NCBI RefSeq assembly: GCF_041276405.1
Contig: NZ_JBGGGT010000001.1
Location: 1,037,501 to 1,101,500, forward strand
Direction: 5' to 3'
Length of the DNA stretch: 64,000 nt
Source: Microvirga sp. TS319
GTDB taxonomy: Bacteria > Pseudomonadota > Alphaproteobacteria > Rhizobiales > Beijerinckiaceae
Both the position numbers and the translations under genes were made by a program. Below, one piece after another: positions 44,523-55,400 of the stretch. The notes below the pieces were generated by a model. That model worked only from the letters and a program-made list of their open reading frames with translations. It did not search any database and had not been told where the DNA came from. Positions within the stretch are counted from its first letter, which is position 1. Every line of letters begins with the position of its first letter.

Positions 44523-44975
44523 ATGGTATCAGCAGATCATGGCTCAGACCCGTCGGGCCAGGACGGCCCCTTCGATCCTGCCGCCCACGGATGGGAGGCA
44601 CTTTCGGACGATGGATATATCGGCCTCGTAGGCCCAATCTGGCAAAAGCCCGACGGGAATGGAATGCGCTTCGCTTTCCTGGCGGATTCCAAGCACCGCA
44701 ATCGTCTCGGAATCGTGCATGGCGGAATGATCATGACCTTCGCGGACCGTGTCCTGGGAATGACCGCCCACTCCGCGATCGGCGGCAAACCGCACGCGAC
44801 GATACAACTCGATGTTCATTTCGTCGCTGCCATCCAGATCGGCCAGCTTGTCGAGGCCCGTGCCGACGTCGTGCGGCGGACACGCGACTTGATCTTCATG
44901 AAAGGCGATCTCGTGGTGGATGGTCGCATCGTTGCGACCGCCAACGGGATCTGGAAAATCCTGACAAGCGGATGA
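44523..44975 (+). CDS. Hotdog-fold thioesterase (PaaI/acyl-CoA thioesterase-like)
   Basis: The start is the ATG at 44523 after AGGAGACGAGAAG; a TTG further upstream has no support. The 150-residue product carries the PaaI-type segment NRLGIVHGGMIMTFADRVLGM, in which the HGG motif and an acid downstream hold the thioester, and ends with the central strands ATIQLDVHFVAAIQIGQLVEA. These enzymes hydrolyse short or aromatic acyl-CoA. It may return CoA from products of the neighbouring CoA-transferase pathway, but the repeat in between suggests separate transcription. Confidence 0.8.
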   Translation: MVSADHGSDPSGQDGPFDPAAHGWEALSDDGYIGLVGPIWQKPDGNGMRFAFLADSKHRNRLGIVHGGMIMTFADRVLGMTAHSAIGGKPHATIQLDVHFVAAIQIGQLVEARADVVRRTRDLIFMKGDLVVDGRIVATANGIWKILTSG

Positions 44976-45148
44976 CGTGACAAGGATCCGCCGCAGACTC
45001 GGTCGAGGAAATGGTGCCCGAGTGTTGACTTGCTGCGCCCTATGAAGCGCCCCGCCGCGAGCGGACCGAGACGTCCACTGCGCGTGCCTGGATGCGCGAT
45101 TTCCTGGCGACGTGCGGCATCTCCCGACACCGGCCCCGCGGGCCCGCT

Positions 45149-45174
45149 CCTGCGGAAGCTTGGAAGCCCGCAGG
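45149..45174. terminator. GC-rich hairpin between convergent genes
   Basis: CCTGCGG (45149-45155) pairs with CCGCAGG (45168-45174) with a 12-base loop, in the gap between the thioesterase gene and the convergent small gene. No T-run on either side, so any termination would be weak. Confidence 0.35.
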
Positions 45175-45198
45175 GCACAGGCCGCGGGCAAGCGGCCG

Positions 45199-45351
45199 CT
45201 ATCCGATCTGAGCGATCACGATTCTGCGGATCTCCTCGCGGGTGAGCGGGTTGGGCTGCGGAGCCCATGCCGCAACGACGGCCGCCTTGGCTTCGGTCGG
45301 ACGCTCGATGCGCGGCTTTCTGGTGGTGGTCATCTTGTTTTCAGCTTTCAT
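45199..45351 (-). CDS. Small basic protein of unknown function (50 aa)
   Basis: An ATG at 45351 is preceded by AGGAGAAG, a strong ribosome site. The 50-residue product is basic at the start (KPRIERPTEAK), has a central AAVVAAWAPQPNPLTREEIRRIV and ends IAQIG. No signal peptide or membrane segment. The good start and the amphipathic LTREEIRRIV helix support a real gene. No family recognised. Confidence 0.55.
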   Translation of the reverse strand: MKAENKMTTTRKPRIERPTEAKAAVVAAWAPQPNPLTREEIRRIVIAQIG

Positions 45352-45435
45352 TTTTCTTCTCCTTGGCCGCTTTTGCGGCGTATTTTCGTTTTGGCTCAGG
45401 CAGGAATGCACCTGCCTTTACGTTAACCAAGACCG

Positions 45436-45984
45436 TCAGCAGACGATGACCGAGACAGGGTCACTGGCCGGGAAGGTCTCCATCAGAGCATCGTCCAGCC
45501 GGCGGTCGAGATCGGCCCGCGAATTGTCGTCCCCGTTTCCTGAACGATCGGGTGCCTTCGAGGCGCCCTCTGCGTCATCCGGCAGGAGCCTGAACCGGAC
45601 ATCCTCTACCACGACCTCGTGCCATGGCCCGCCCGGACTCGTCCGGAACGGCATGCGGTCGCCGACCCGAAGGCCGAGCAAGGCGATCCCCAGGGGAGTC
45701 GTCACGGACAATTCCGCACCCGGCCAGAGCAGGTCCTCAGGGTAGACCAGAACATGCGCCATCGACCGTCCGCTGCCATCGATCCGGTACGTGACCTTCG
45801 CGTTGGTGGAAACTACGTCCTCCGGCAACGCGTCGGGATGACAGAGGGAAGCCCGTCGCAGCTCCGACATCAGGAACTGCCTGTGGGGCTTCCGCCGGTT
45901 CTGGTCCATGGCCGCGACCGACATGAGACGGTTGAAATCATGGGTCGCGATGGTGACGTGCGGCAATTCAAAGATTGTGTTCAT
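45436..45984 (-). CDS. Rnk/GreA-GreB C-terminal-like transcription elongation factor with extended tail
   Basis: The start is the ATG at 45984 with GGAGGATTTC upstream. The 182-residue product has a short N-terminal helical part (HVTIATHDFNRLMSVA), as in Rnk, followed by the FKBP-like C-terminal domain of GreA/GreB (VVSTNAKVTYRID, YPEDLLWPGAELSVTTPLGIALLGLRVGD). Rnk-like proteins bind RNA polymerase. After about residue 130 comes an acidic tail ending LDDALMETFPASDPVSV, a motif common in small Rhizobiales proteins, which is unusual on a Rnk-like protein. Confidence 0.78.
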   Translation of the reverse strand: MNTIFELPHVTIATHDFNRLMSVAAMDQNRRKPHRQFLMSELRRASLCHPDALPEDVVSTNAKVTYRIDGSGRSMAHVLVYPEDLLWPGAELSVTTPLGIALLGLRVGDRMPFRTSPGGPWHEVVVEDVRFRLLPDDAEGASKAPDRSGNGDDNSRADLDRRLDDALMETFPASDPVSVIVC

Positions 45985-46552
45985 GAAATCCTCCGAGGCA
46001 GCGCCGATCCGGCTCGCACGCGAGCCGCACGGCGGCAGACACACCCGGTATCGGGTCTGCTGACTTCGATTTTTGCGCGATTGGTCATGACCCCGAACGA
46101 CGGCGGCGCCATGCGCCCGCACGGGTTCGGGGTTCAGCTGCCTGCGAAGAGGCGGCCTCCGCGGAGGATGAGGATGTGACGCGATGTAATCATGACAGTA
46201 TGCATATAAGTATCGAAAGAGAGGATTCAAGCCCGTGGACGCCAGAGAAGACCTTTGAGCTTGTTTTCCTCTCTGCCGAGTGCGCATCTGTCGGAACGAA
46301 TGCCCTCGATCGTCGTGCGCTCGTCAATCGGTTCGAAGCCGGAAACTGTCCTGTCCGGCAATGCTCATGTGTTTGTCTCGAGATTGCACGCGGATCAATA
46401 TGTCCTATCATGGTGGCAGAGCCGCTTTGAGGAGGCGGGTGCGCGTATCCGGCAGCCTTGCTCCAACCATGGACAGGCAATGTCATCTCCCGCTTCATTC
46501 CGTCAGGCGCAGTCGCAGCCTGACACGCCGACCTTCGCGAAGAGATCGAGAC
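45985..46552. other. Intergenic, nothing certain
   Basis: About 570 bases between the divergent Rnk-like and polyol dehydrogenase genes. An A/T-rich stretch near 46185-46215 could belong to a promoter. An 84-codon frame starting with GTG at 46176 overlaps this region but lacks a ribosome site and family features. Confidence 0.35.
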
Positions 46553-47590
46553 ATGAAAGCACTGGTTCTTGAACGTAAGGATGAACTCACTCTGCGTGAT
46601 CTCCCTCTCCAGGAGACGCTCGGACCACGGGATGTCCGGATTGCCCTGCGCACGGTCGGCGTATGTGGCAGCGACGTGCATTACTATACGCACGGCGCCA
46701 TCGGCCCGTTCGTGGTTCGAGAGCCCATGATCCTCGGTCATGAGGCCGCCGGCGAGATCGTCGAGGTCGGATCGGCGGTGACCGAGTTCAAACCGGGCGA
46801 CAGGGTCTGCATGGAACCAGGCATTCCCGATCCGACGAGCCGCGCGACGCGGCTCGGCAAGTACAACCTCGATCCGGCGGTGCAGTTCTGGGCAACCCCA
46901 CCGGTGCACGGGGTGCTGCGCCCGACGGTGGTTCACCCGGCGGACTTCACGTTCAAATTGCCCGACCATGTCAGCTATGCCGAGGGCGCGATGGTCGAGC
47001 CGCTGGCCGTGGGCGTGCACGCCGCCACCAAGCTTCAGGTGCAGCCGGGCGATCTCGCCGTCGTGATCGGCGCCGGGCCCATCGGGATGGTGACGATCCT
47101 GGCGGCTCTTGCGGCAGGGTGCTCGCGTGTCATCGTCAGCGATGTCCACGAACCGAAACTAGAACTGGCGAGAAAGCTCGGACCCGTCCTGCCGGTCAAT
47201 GTCAGAAGCCGGAAACTTCAGGATGTGGTCGCGCGCGAGACCGACGGATGGGGTGCGGATGTGCTCTTCGAGTGTTCAGGCTATGCGCCCGCCATGGCGG
47301 AGATGTTCGACCTCGTCTGCCCGGCCGGAAAAGTCGCGCTGGTGGGCATTCCGCTCGAACCGTTCGCCTATGATGTCAGCAAAGCGCAGATGAAGGAGGT
47401 TCGCGTCGAGAACGTCTTCCGCTACGCCCATGTCTATCCTCGCGCGGTGGCAATGATTGCTTCAGGCAAGATCGACGTGAAGCCGCTGATCACCGATCGC
47501 TTCGCGTTCGAGGACAGCATCGCGGCCTTCGACTTCGCCAAGGCCATGCCGCCGACCTCGGTCAAGGTGCAGATCGAAATGTCGACCTGA
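46553..47590 (+). CDS. NAD-dependent xylitol/sorbitol dehydrogenase (zinc MDR family)
   Basis: I start at the ATG at 46553 ([12 protein letters not shown]); the frame extends upstream without homology. The 345-residue product is a medium-chain dehydrogenase: catalytic zinc ligands Cys in [11 protein letters not shown] and His/Glu in ILGHEAAGE, and NAD motif GAGPIG. The structural-zinc lobe, usually four cysteines, reads [18 protein letters not shown] with none, so that site is absent. Such enzymes oxidise xylitol or sorbitol to ketoses. It converges on the xylulokinase gene (5-base gap), which would take xylulose onward. Confidence 0.87.
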   Translation: MKALVLERKDELTLRDLPLQETLGPRDVRIALRTVGVCGSDVHYYTHGAIGPFVVREPMILGHEAAGEIVEVGSAVTEFKPGDRVCMEPGIPDPTSRATRLGKYNLDPAVQFWATPPVHGVLRPTVVHPADFTFKLPDHVSYAEGAMVEPLAVGVHAATKLQVQPGDLAVVIGAGPIGMVTILAALAAGCSRVIVSDVHEPKLELARKLGPVLPVNVRSRKLQDVVARETDGWGADVLFECSGYAPAMAEMFDLVCPAGKVALVGIPLEPFAYDVSKAQMKEVRVENVFRYAHVYPRAVAMIASGKIDVKPLITDRFAFEDSIAAFDFAKAMPPTSVKVQIEMST

Positions 47591-47595
47591 TCGCA

Positions 47596-49071
47596 TTACC
47601 GGATCGAGGCCGGAAATGTCGACCTCAGGTCGGCATAAAGGCGCCGATAAAGGATCTGCCGTGATTTGAGGACGTCCACCGACGCGGCCTCCGGTTCGAT
47701 GACATGGGACAGCGGCGGTGGAGGGCAGGCCTCGTCCAGGCTGACGCCCGACGTGGCGATGCGGGCGAGGCGAGCCGCCCCGAGGGCGGGCCCGACTTCG
47801 CCCCCATGATGGTATTTGAGAGGGCGCTCGAGCGCAGCGGCCAGGATCCGGCCCCACAGCCTGGAACGCGCGCCTCCGCCGATGACCGAGAACGTCTCGA
47901 TCCTGCCTCCTTCGGCCTCCAGCGCCTGCAATCCGTCGGCAAGGGCGAACGCCACCCCTTCGAGCACCGCACGCCCCAGATCCGCACGGCTCGCCGATGC
48001 ATCGAGGCCGAAGACGACGCCCGTCGCAGTCGGATCGTTGTGGGGCGTGCGCTCGCCGCTCAGGTATGGGAGGAACACGAGACGGCTATGCTTCGGCGCC
48101 TGAATGCCGGCGCTCTCGATGTCCGACAGGAGTTCCGCCTCGCTGGCGGCACCGACGAGACGCGCTGCAAAGGAGAGAGCGCTCGCGGCGGACAGGATCA
48201 CGGCCATGCGGTGCCACATGTCCGGGACGCAATGGCAGAACGCATGAACGCCTCGCTCCGGATCCTTCCGGAGTGTCGCGTCCGCAACGAAGATGACGCC
48301 CGAGGTGCCGAGCGACAGGAAAGCCATGCCGGGACGGATGACGCCGATGCCGACGGCTCCGGCCGCGTTGTCGCCGCCCCCTCCCGCCACCGGAACCCCT
48401 GGCCTCAGGCCCAGCGCGCCGGCGGCTTCGCGCGTGAGCCGACCGGACACGTCGGTTCCCTCGACAAGACGAGGCATGTGCCGTTCGTCCAGTCCTGTGG
48501 CCGCCAGCATTGCGGGCGACCAGTCTCGCTTCTCCACGTCGAGCCAGAGGGTACCGGCGGCATCGGACGGCTCGCTGACCGCCTCCCCGGTCAGGCGCAG
48601 CCTGATCCAGTCCTTCGGAAGCAGGATGCGGGCCGTGCGTGCGAAGATGTCGGGCTCGTGTTTGGCGACCCACAGAAGTTTCGGCGCCGTGAAGCCCGGC
48701 ATCGCCATGTTGCCCGTGATGGCTCGGCTCGCAGGCTCCCTTTGTTCCAACTCGGCGCATTCCGCTCCGGCGCGGCCGTCGTTCCACAAGATCGCGGGAC
48801 GCAGGACCTGTCCGCTTTCGTCGAGAAGGACGGCCCCGTGCATTTGGCCCGACAACCCGATGCCCTTGACCGCCTCAAGGGAATGCGCGGCTCCGAGCCT
48901 GCTCACGGCCGCCCTGGTCGCCTGCCACCACGCCTCAGGATCCTGTTCCGACCAGAGCGGATGAGGTCGGGACACCGCCAGCGGCGCCGTCGCTTCGCCG
49001 ATGAGCGCGCCGTCCCCGTCGATGAGGACCGCCTTGACGCCTGACGTTCCCAGGTCGATTCCCACATACAT
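47596..49071 (-). CDS. xylB: Xylulokinase
   Basis: The 491-residue product is a FGGY kinase with the XylB pattern: YVGIDLGTSGVKAV with Asp6, GLSGQMHGAV, ILWNDGRAG, and the catalytic Asp234 in GGGGDNAAGA, plus FLPYLSGERTPHNDP and the C-terminal SVIGGGARSRLW. It phosphorylates D-xylulose at the expense of ATP, feeding the pentose phosphate pathway. It is the distal gene of the leftward polyol cluster, separated from the mannitol dehydrogenase gene by a repeat element, and tail-to-tail with the xylitol/sorbitol dehydrogenase gene. Confidence 0.92.
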   Translation of the reverse strand: MYVGIDLGTSGVKAVLIDGDGALIGEATAPLAVSRPHPLWSEQDPEAWWQATRAAVSRLGAAHSLEAVKGIGLSGQMHGAVLLDESGQVLRPAILWNDGRAGAECAELEQREPASRAITGNMAMPGFTAPKLLWVAKHEPDIFARTARILLPKDWIRLRLTGEAVSEPSDAAGTLWLDVEKRDWSPAMLAATGLDERHMPRLVEGTDVSGRLTREAAGALGLRPGVPVAGGGGDNAAGAVGIGVIRPGMAFLSLGTSGVIFVADATLRKDPERGVHAFCHCVPDMWHRMAVILSAASALSFAARLVGAASEAELLSDIESAGIQAPKHSRLVFLPYLSGERTPHNDPTATGVVFGLDASASRADLGRAVLEGVAFALADGLQALEAEGGRIETFSVIGGGARSRLWGRILAAALERPLKYHHGGEVGPALGAARLARIATSGVSLDEACPPPPLSHVIEPEAASVDVLKSRQILYRRLYADLRSTFPASIR

Positions 49072-49101
49072 CGATCAACCGCCTCGATCAGGTGGTCCTG
49101 G

Positions 49102-49216
49102 AGCATCGGACGTGAAAAATGGAATCCACTTTTGGGATTCATTCGGATGCTCCCCTATAGAACAGCGCATCGGTCTTGCGAAAAACCGGGGCCACTTTTT
49201 CGCAAGACCGATGCGC
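49102..49216. repeat. Two-hairpin intergenic repeat, copy 4, with perfect 21-base stem
   Basis: Full-length copy. Its second hairpin (49165-49216) has arms of 21 bases that pair without a mismatch, around the loop CCGGGGCCAC; in other copies this stem has several mismatches. It lies between the mannitol dehydrogenase and xylulokinase genes, both leftward, so here it interrupts an otherwise continuous gene set and may lower xylB expression. Confidence 0.85.
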
Positions 49217-49243
49217 TTGTGTGACCTTCGGAAAGGCCCCGCC

Positions 49244-50724
<1,481 letters not shown>

Positions 50725-50728
<4 letters not shown>

Positions 50729-52407
50729 GGCAGTTGGACCTGATTGGCAGGGAGGATGGATTGTCTCGTCGGAGCGGGCTCTTGCGCATCGCCCGGCCGG
50801 ACGTAGCCGGTCATGATGTCGACAGCCTTGTCGGCGATGGCGAGCACGGGAGCATTGGTGTTTCCGCTGGGAATCGCCGGCATGATCGAGGCGTCGACGA
50901 TCCGCAGACCCGCAACGCCGCGCGTTCGCAGATCCGGGGTCACGACGGCATGCTCGTCGGTCTCGCGGCCCATCCGGCAGGTGCCGACGGGATGATAGTT
51001 CGTCTTGACGGTCCGCCGGCAATGGGCGGCGAGTGCCTCGTCGGAGGAACGATCGGATCCGGGGAAGATCTCCCGTGCGATCATGTCTCTGACCGGGCTC
51101 GTCGCCAGAACATCCCGGGCATAGCGCAATCCCGCGATGGTGAGCCGGAGATCGTCCGAATCCCCGAAGAATTGCGGATCGACCTGCGGCGCCTCCAGCG
51201 GGTCGGCCGATGCGAGCCGGACCGATCCCCGTGCCTTGGGACGCAGCAGGCAAGGATTGAGCGTCACACCATGCGTCGGCTCGACGCCGGAGACGTCGCG
51301 GTCGAGATAGACGGTCGGAACGCAATAGAGCTGGAGGGTCGGCCGCTCGCTTCCATTGGGGTCGACGAAGGCGCAGGCCTCCACGCCCGTCGTGGTGACC
51401 GCCCCCGATTTGAAGAGCATGTATTGCAACCCGTGGCTCAGCATGGCCAGGCCACGGTCCTGACCGAAATAGCCGAAGGCTCCGGTCGTCGTCGCTACGA
51501 TGGGAACTTCGTGATGATCCTGCAGGTTCCGGCCGACGCCCGGCAGATCCACTTCGACCGCAATGTCGTGGCGGGACAGTTCTCCGGCCGGCCCGATCCC
51601 AGACAGCATCAGGAGCTTCGGCGTCATATAGGTGCCGGCGGCAAGAACCACTTCCGTGTCGGCATAAAAGGTTTCCGGCCCCGATCGCCCTTTCACCTCC
51701 ACGCCCGTTGCCCGCCCCTTCTCGATCCGAATGCAGGTTACCACGGTATCCGTCAGAAGGGTCAACTTCGGGTTGCTCAGTACGGGCGGGAGGAATGCAT
51801 CGACCGCACTGCACCGGCGCTGTGTCGTTCGGTCGATCGTATGCTGCATGAAGCCGACGCCCGCCTGACGCGCGCCGTTGAAATCCGGATTGTAGGGCAC
51901 CCCTTTCTCCTGCAGCGCCTGTACGAAGGCGCGGCTCATCGCGGAGTGCTGCCCGAGATGGGATACCTTCAGGGGCCCGCTGAGCCCGTGATAGGGCCTG
52001 CCGAGATGGTCGTTTCCTTCCTGCCTGATGAAATAAGGCAGAAGGTCTTCATAGCTCCACCCTGCCCCGCCGAGCGCCGCATCCCAGGCATCGTAATCCT
52101 GTGCTTGCCCCCGGATGTAGACCATGGCGTTGACCGCGCTGCCTCCGCCGAGAACTTTGGCCTGCGGCACAACCGGGGCGCGACCGCCGAGCTGCGGCTG
52201 AGGGACGACATTGTGCATCGTGAGATAGGTATCCCGTGCGAGAAACTTCATATAGCCTGCGGGCATCGCAAGAATGCGGCTGGCCCTGCGCGGCCCGGCC
52301 TCGATCAGCAGGACTCGAGCGCCGTGTTCCGCCACCAGGCGGCTGGCGACGACACAACCGGCACTGCCTCCGCCGACGATGATAAAGTCGAACCGCTTTA
52401 AGGGCAT
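50725..52407 (-). CDS. GMC-family FAD-dependent oxidoreductase (choline dehydrogenase-like)
   Basis: The 560-residue product has AGGAAGG before its ATG, the N-terminal FAD motif VGGGSAGCVVASRL, the GMC signature around GGSSAVNAMVYIRGQ (here GGGSAVNAM), and the C-terminal active-site region NYHPVGTCRMG followed by SGNTNAPVLAIADKA. GMC enzymes oxidise primary or secondary alcohols and pass electrons to quinone or oxygen. In this operon an alcohol group of the polyol or a related sugar is the likely substrate, although sequence alone does not exclude choline-like compounds. Confidence 0.9.
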
Positions 52408-52428
52408 GAGCCTTCCTCGCCTAAGGCT

Positions 52429-53562
52429 TCAGCTCGCTTTGCGGGTGGGCAATCGGCGCAGGTTAGCCAAGGGATGGCGCCGGATGCGCTCGACCGCGAG
52501 GCCCTCGGCATCGAACAGATGGCAGGTGACCGGATCGAGCTTGATCGCGATGCGCTCATGCACTCCGGTCGGGATCTCTCCATCAGCCTGGACAATCACG
52601 GTGGGGCCGCCCTGCAACTGAGTGTAGAGAAATGTCTCACCGCCGAGCCGCTCGACCACCATGACCTCTCCGGTCAACTCCCCCTCTCCCGCCAGATGCA
52701 TGTGCTCGGGCCGGACGCCGAGGGTCACGGCATCGCCGACCTTTTGACGGCCGGGACGAACGGGGACCGTCAGACTGGCGCCATTGGCGAGTTGAACGGT
52801 GGTGCCGGCCTCGTCGACCGAAGCGACCTTGGCCGGAAGAAAGTTCATCTTCGGACTGCCGATGAAGCCCGCCACGAACAGGTTGCGGGGATGATGGTAG
52901 AGTTCGAGCGGTGAGCCCGCCTGCTCGACGAGGCCCGCTTGAAGCACCACGATCTTGTCGGCCATCGTCATCGCCTCGACCTGATCATGCGTCACATAGA
53001 TCATGGTCGCCGCCAGTTCGTCGTGCAGCCGGGCAAGTTCGATGCGCATCTGGACGCGCAAAGCAGCGTCCAGGTTTGATAACGGCTCGTCGAACAGGAA
53101 GACTTTCGGCTTGCGCACGATGGCCCGACCGATGGCCACACGCTGCCTCTGCCCACCCGAGAGCTCCTTGGGCTTGCGGTCGAGCAACGCGTCGAGGTGC
53201 AGGATGCGTGCGGCCTCGGCGACCTTGGCGCGGCGTTCCTCCTTCGAAACGCCGGCGAGCCGAAGCGAGAAACCCATGTTGTCGGCAACGGACATATGGG
53301 GGTAAAGCGCATAGGATTGGAACACCATGGCCAATCCGCGCTCCGATGGTGGCACGTCGTTGACGCGCTGTCCGTCGATCATCAGTTCGCCGGCGGTGAT
53401 CTCCTCGAGCCCGGCGATCATCCGCAGAAGTGTGGACTTGCCGCAGCCCGACGGGCCGACGAAGACGCAGAACTCGCGGTCGTCGATGGAGAGGTTGACT
53501 CCCTTGATGACCGGCACGGCACCGTAGTTCTTCTGAATATCCTTGAGCGTGACGGTCGCCAT
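52429..53562 (-). CDS. Polyol ABC transporter ATP-binding protein (MalK/SmoK-like)
   Basis: The 377-residue product has Walker [11 protein letters not shown]-loop [10 protein letters not shown], signature LSGGQRQR, Walker [13 protein letters not shown] and switch histidine in [11 protein letters not shown]. The C-terminal regulatory domain (from about residue 240) contains LGVRPEHM, as in MalK/UgpC/SmoK. It energises the two permeases encoded upstream and starts 14 bases after the second one. Confidence 0.9.
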   Translation of the reverse strand: MATVTLKDIQKNYGAVPVIKGVNLSIDDREFCVFVGPSGCGKSTLLRMIAGLEEITAGELMIDGQRVNDVPPSERGLAMVFQSYALYPHMSVADNMGFSLRLAGVSKEERRAKVAEAARILHLDALLDRKPKELSGGQRQRVAIGRAIVRKPKVFLFDEPLSNLDAALRVQMRIELARLHDELAATMIYVTHDQVEAMTMADKIVVLQAGLVEQAGSPLELYHHPRNLFVAGFIGSPKMNFLPAKVASVDEAGTTVQLANGASLTVPVRPGRQKVGDAVTLGVRPEHMHLAGEGELTGEVMVVERLGGETFLYTQLQGGPTVIVQADGEIPTGVHERIAIKLDPVTCHLFDAEGLAVERIRRHPLANLRRLPTRKAS

Positions 53563-53576
53563 TGCGACTCTCCCTT

Positions 53577-54398
53577 TTACTTCACGGCGCCGAAGGTCAG
53601 GCCGCGCACCAGCTGGCGCTGGCTCATCCAGCCGAACACGAGGATCGGCGCGATGGCGATCGTCGAGGCGGCCGAGAGCTTGGCCCAGAACAGTCCTTCA
53701 GGGGCAGAGAACGAGGCGATAAACGTCGTCAGCGGCGCTGCCGCGGAGGTGGTGAGATTCAAGCTCCAGAACGCCTCGTTCCAGCACAGGATAATCGACA
53801 ATAGAGCCGTGGACGCGATACCGGGCAGGGACAGAGGCATCAGGAGCATCCAGACTTCCTGCTTCGGCTTGGCGCCGTCCATTCGCCCTGCTTCGAGGAT
53901 GTCCTTCGGGACCTCCTTGAAGAAGGTGTACAGCATCCACACCACGATCGGCAGGTTCATGAGCGTATAGACCACGATCAATCCCCAGCGGGTGTCGATC
54001 GCGCCGATATCCCGGAAGAGCAGGTAGATCGGGATCAGCACGCCCACGGCAGGCATCATCTTGGTGGAGAGCATCCACAGCAGCAGATCCTTGGTCTTCC
54101 GGCCCGGAAAGAAAGCCATGGCGTAGGCGGCCGGCACGGCGATCACCGTTGCCAGGAACGTGGCGCCGACCGAAATGATCACGCTGTTGAGCGCGAAGTG
54201 AACGTAATCGGCGCGCTCGCGCACGGTGATGTAGTTCTCCAATGTCGGCGTGAAGAAGAGCTTGGGCGGCGTCGCAATCGCTTCGACTTCGGGCTTGAAG
54301 CTCGTCAGGACCATCCAGAAGATCGGGAAGAAGATCAGCCCGGCGGCGATCCAGCCGACCAGCGTCATGATGAGCCTTTCGCGCGTTTTTGGGTGCAT
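53577..54398 (-). CDS. Polyol ABC transporter permease 2 (SmoG-like)
   Basis: The start is the ATG at 54398 with GAGGAGAGGG upstream. The 273-residue CUT1 permease has six membrane segments and the loop [26 protein letters not shown] helix containing [19 protein letters not shown] is typical of the MalG/SmoG side. It starts ten bases after the first permease ends. Confidence 0.9.
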   Translation of the reverse strand: MHPKTRERLIMTLVGWIAAGLIFFPIFWMVLTSFKPEVEAIATPPKLFFTPTLENYITVRERADYVHFALNSVIISVGATFLATVIAVPAAYAMAFFPGRKTKDLLLWMLSTKMMPAVGVLIPIYLLFRDIGAIDTRWGLIVVYTLMNLPIVVWMLYTFFKEVPKDILEAGRMDGAKPKQEVWMLLMPLSLPGIASTALLSIILCWNEAFWSLNLTTSAAAPLTTFIASFSAPEGLFWAKLSAASTIAIAPILVFGWMSQRQLVRGLTFGAVK

Positions 54399-54408
54399 GG
54401 CCCTCTCC

Positions 54409-55332
54409 TCAATCGGCAATGTTCTTGGCGATCGACCGGACAAGGAAGATCGCGACGATGTTTGCCAGGATGACGGCGATCACACCCGCGGCTGAGGCTC
54501 CACCGACGTCGTATTCACGCAACGCACGCAGGTAGATCAGGAAGGCCAAGTTGGTCGAGGCTAGCCCCGGGCCACCCGAAGTAGTGACGTAGATCTCCGC
54601 GAAGACCGAGAGCAGGAAGATCGTCTCGATCATGATCACCACGCTGATCGCGCGGCCGAGATGCGGCAGGATGATGAAGAAGAACATGGCGAACGGCCCG
54701 GCGCCATCCATTCGCGCGGCTTCCTTCTGCTCGCCGTCGAGGGATTGAATGGCCGTCAGCAGGATGAGCAACGCGAAGGGGAGCCATTGCCACGCGACGA
54801 TGATGATCACGGAGGTCAGCGGGAGGCTGCCGAAGAAATCGATCACGGGCAGACCCAGGGACCGCGAGAAGAAAGCAAACAGCCCGTTGACGGGGTGCAT
54901 CAGCATGTTCTTCCAGATCAGCGCGCTCACTGTCGGCATGACGAAGAAGGGCGCGATGGCGAGCAGGCGGGCAACGCCGCGGCCGTAGAAGTCCTGATCG
55001 AACAGAACGGCCAGCAGCGTCCCGAACCCGACGGTGATGACCAGGACCCAAAAGACCAGAAAGATCGTGTTGGCCATAGCCGTCCAAAGGGACGGATCGG
55101 TCAGCAGATAGGTATAGTTCTCGATCCCGGCGAAGCCGCCGACCGACGGGTCGAGCAGATTGTAGTATTGGAACGAGAACCACAGCGTCATCGCCAGCGG
55201 CACGATCATCCATAAGAACAGGACGATGACGGACGGCGCGATCAGGGGAAGGGTTTTGACGTTGCGTTGACTGCGCCTGCCGACGACGGCCGTCGTCGTC
55301 GGGACAGGAGCGGTTGTGGTTGTGCCTACCAT
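54409..55332 (-). CDS. Polyol ABC transporter permease 1 (SmoF-like)
   Basis: The 307-residue CUT1 permease has six membrane helices after a threonine/proline-rich head and the cytoplasmic loop KEAARMDGAGPFAMFFFIILP. It is the MalF-type partner of the next permease. The ribosome site is weak, and the hairpin just upstream may further lower expression relative to the binding protein. Confidence 0.9.
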   Translation of the reverse strand: MVGTTTTAPVPTTTAVVGRRSQRNVKTLPLIAPSVIVLFLWMIVPLAMTLWFSFQYYNLLDPSVGGFAGIENYTYLLTDPSLWTAMANTIFLVFWVLVITVGFGTLLAVLFDQDFYGRGVARLLAIAPFFVMPTVSALIWKNMLMHPVNGLFAFFSRSLGLPVIDFFGSLPLTSVIIIVAWQWLPFALLILLTAIQSLDGEQKEAARMDGAGPFAMFFFIILPHLGRAISVVIMIETIFLLSVFAEIYVTTSGGPGLASTNLAFLIYLRALREYDVGGASAAGVIAVILANIVAIFLVRSIAKNIAD

Positions 55333-55360
55333 TGTACCGACTCACAATTGGAGTGAGCAG

Positions 55361-55384
55361 CCGGCGAGCTCGAAGGCTCGCCGG
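55361..55384 (-). terminator. Hairpin between polyol-binding-protein and permease genes
   Basis: CCGGCGAGC and GCTCGCCGG pair perfectly over nine bases with a six-base loop, 16 bases after the binding-protein stop. No T-run; probably an mRNA-stabilising or attenuating hairpin that raises binding protein over permease. Confidence 0.55.
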
Positions 55385-55400
55385 TTGCATGGCACTTGAC

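Noticed and set aside
46176..46430. 84-codon frame in the gap before the polyol dehydrogenase
   Set aside because: GTG start without a ribosome site, no motif, no clear neighbour relation.
50734..52401. 555-codon open frame on the plus strand
   Set aside because: It is the complement of the GMC oxidoreductase gene, which has full family motifs. GC-rich genes often leave the opposite strand open. The same applies to 31904-33187, 40140-41321, 61899-63530, 47704-49044, 10988-11701 and 7980-8972.
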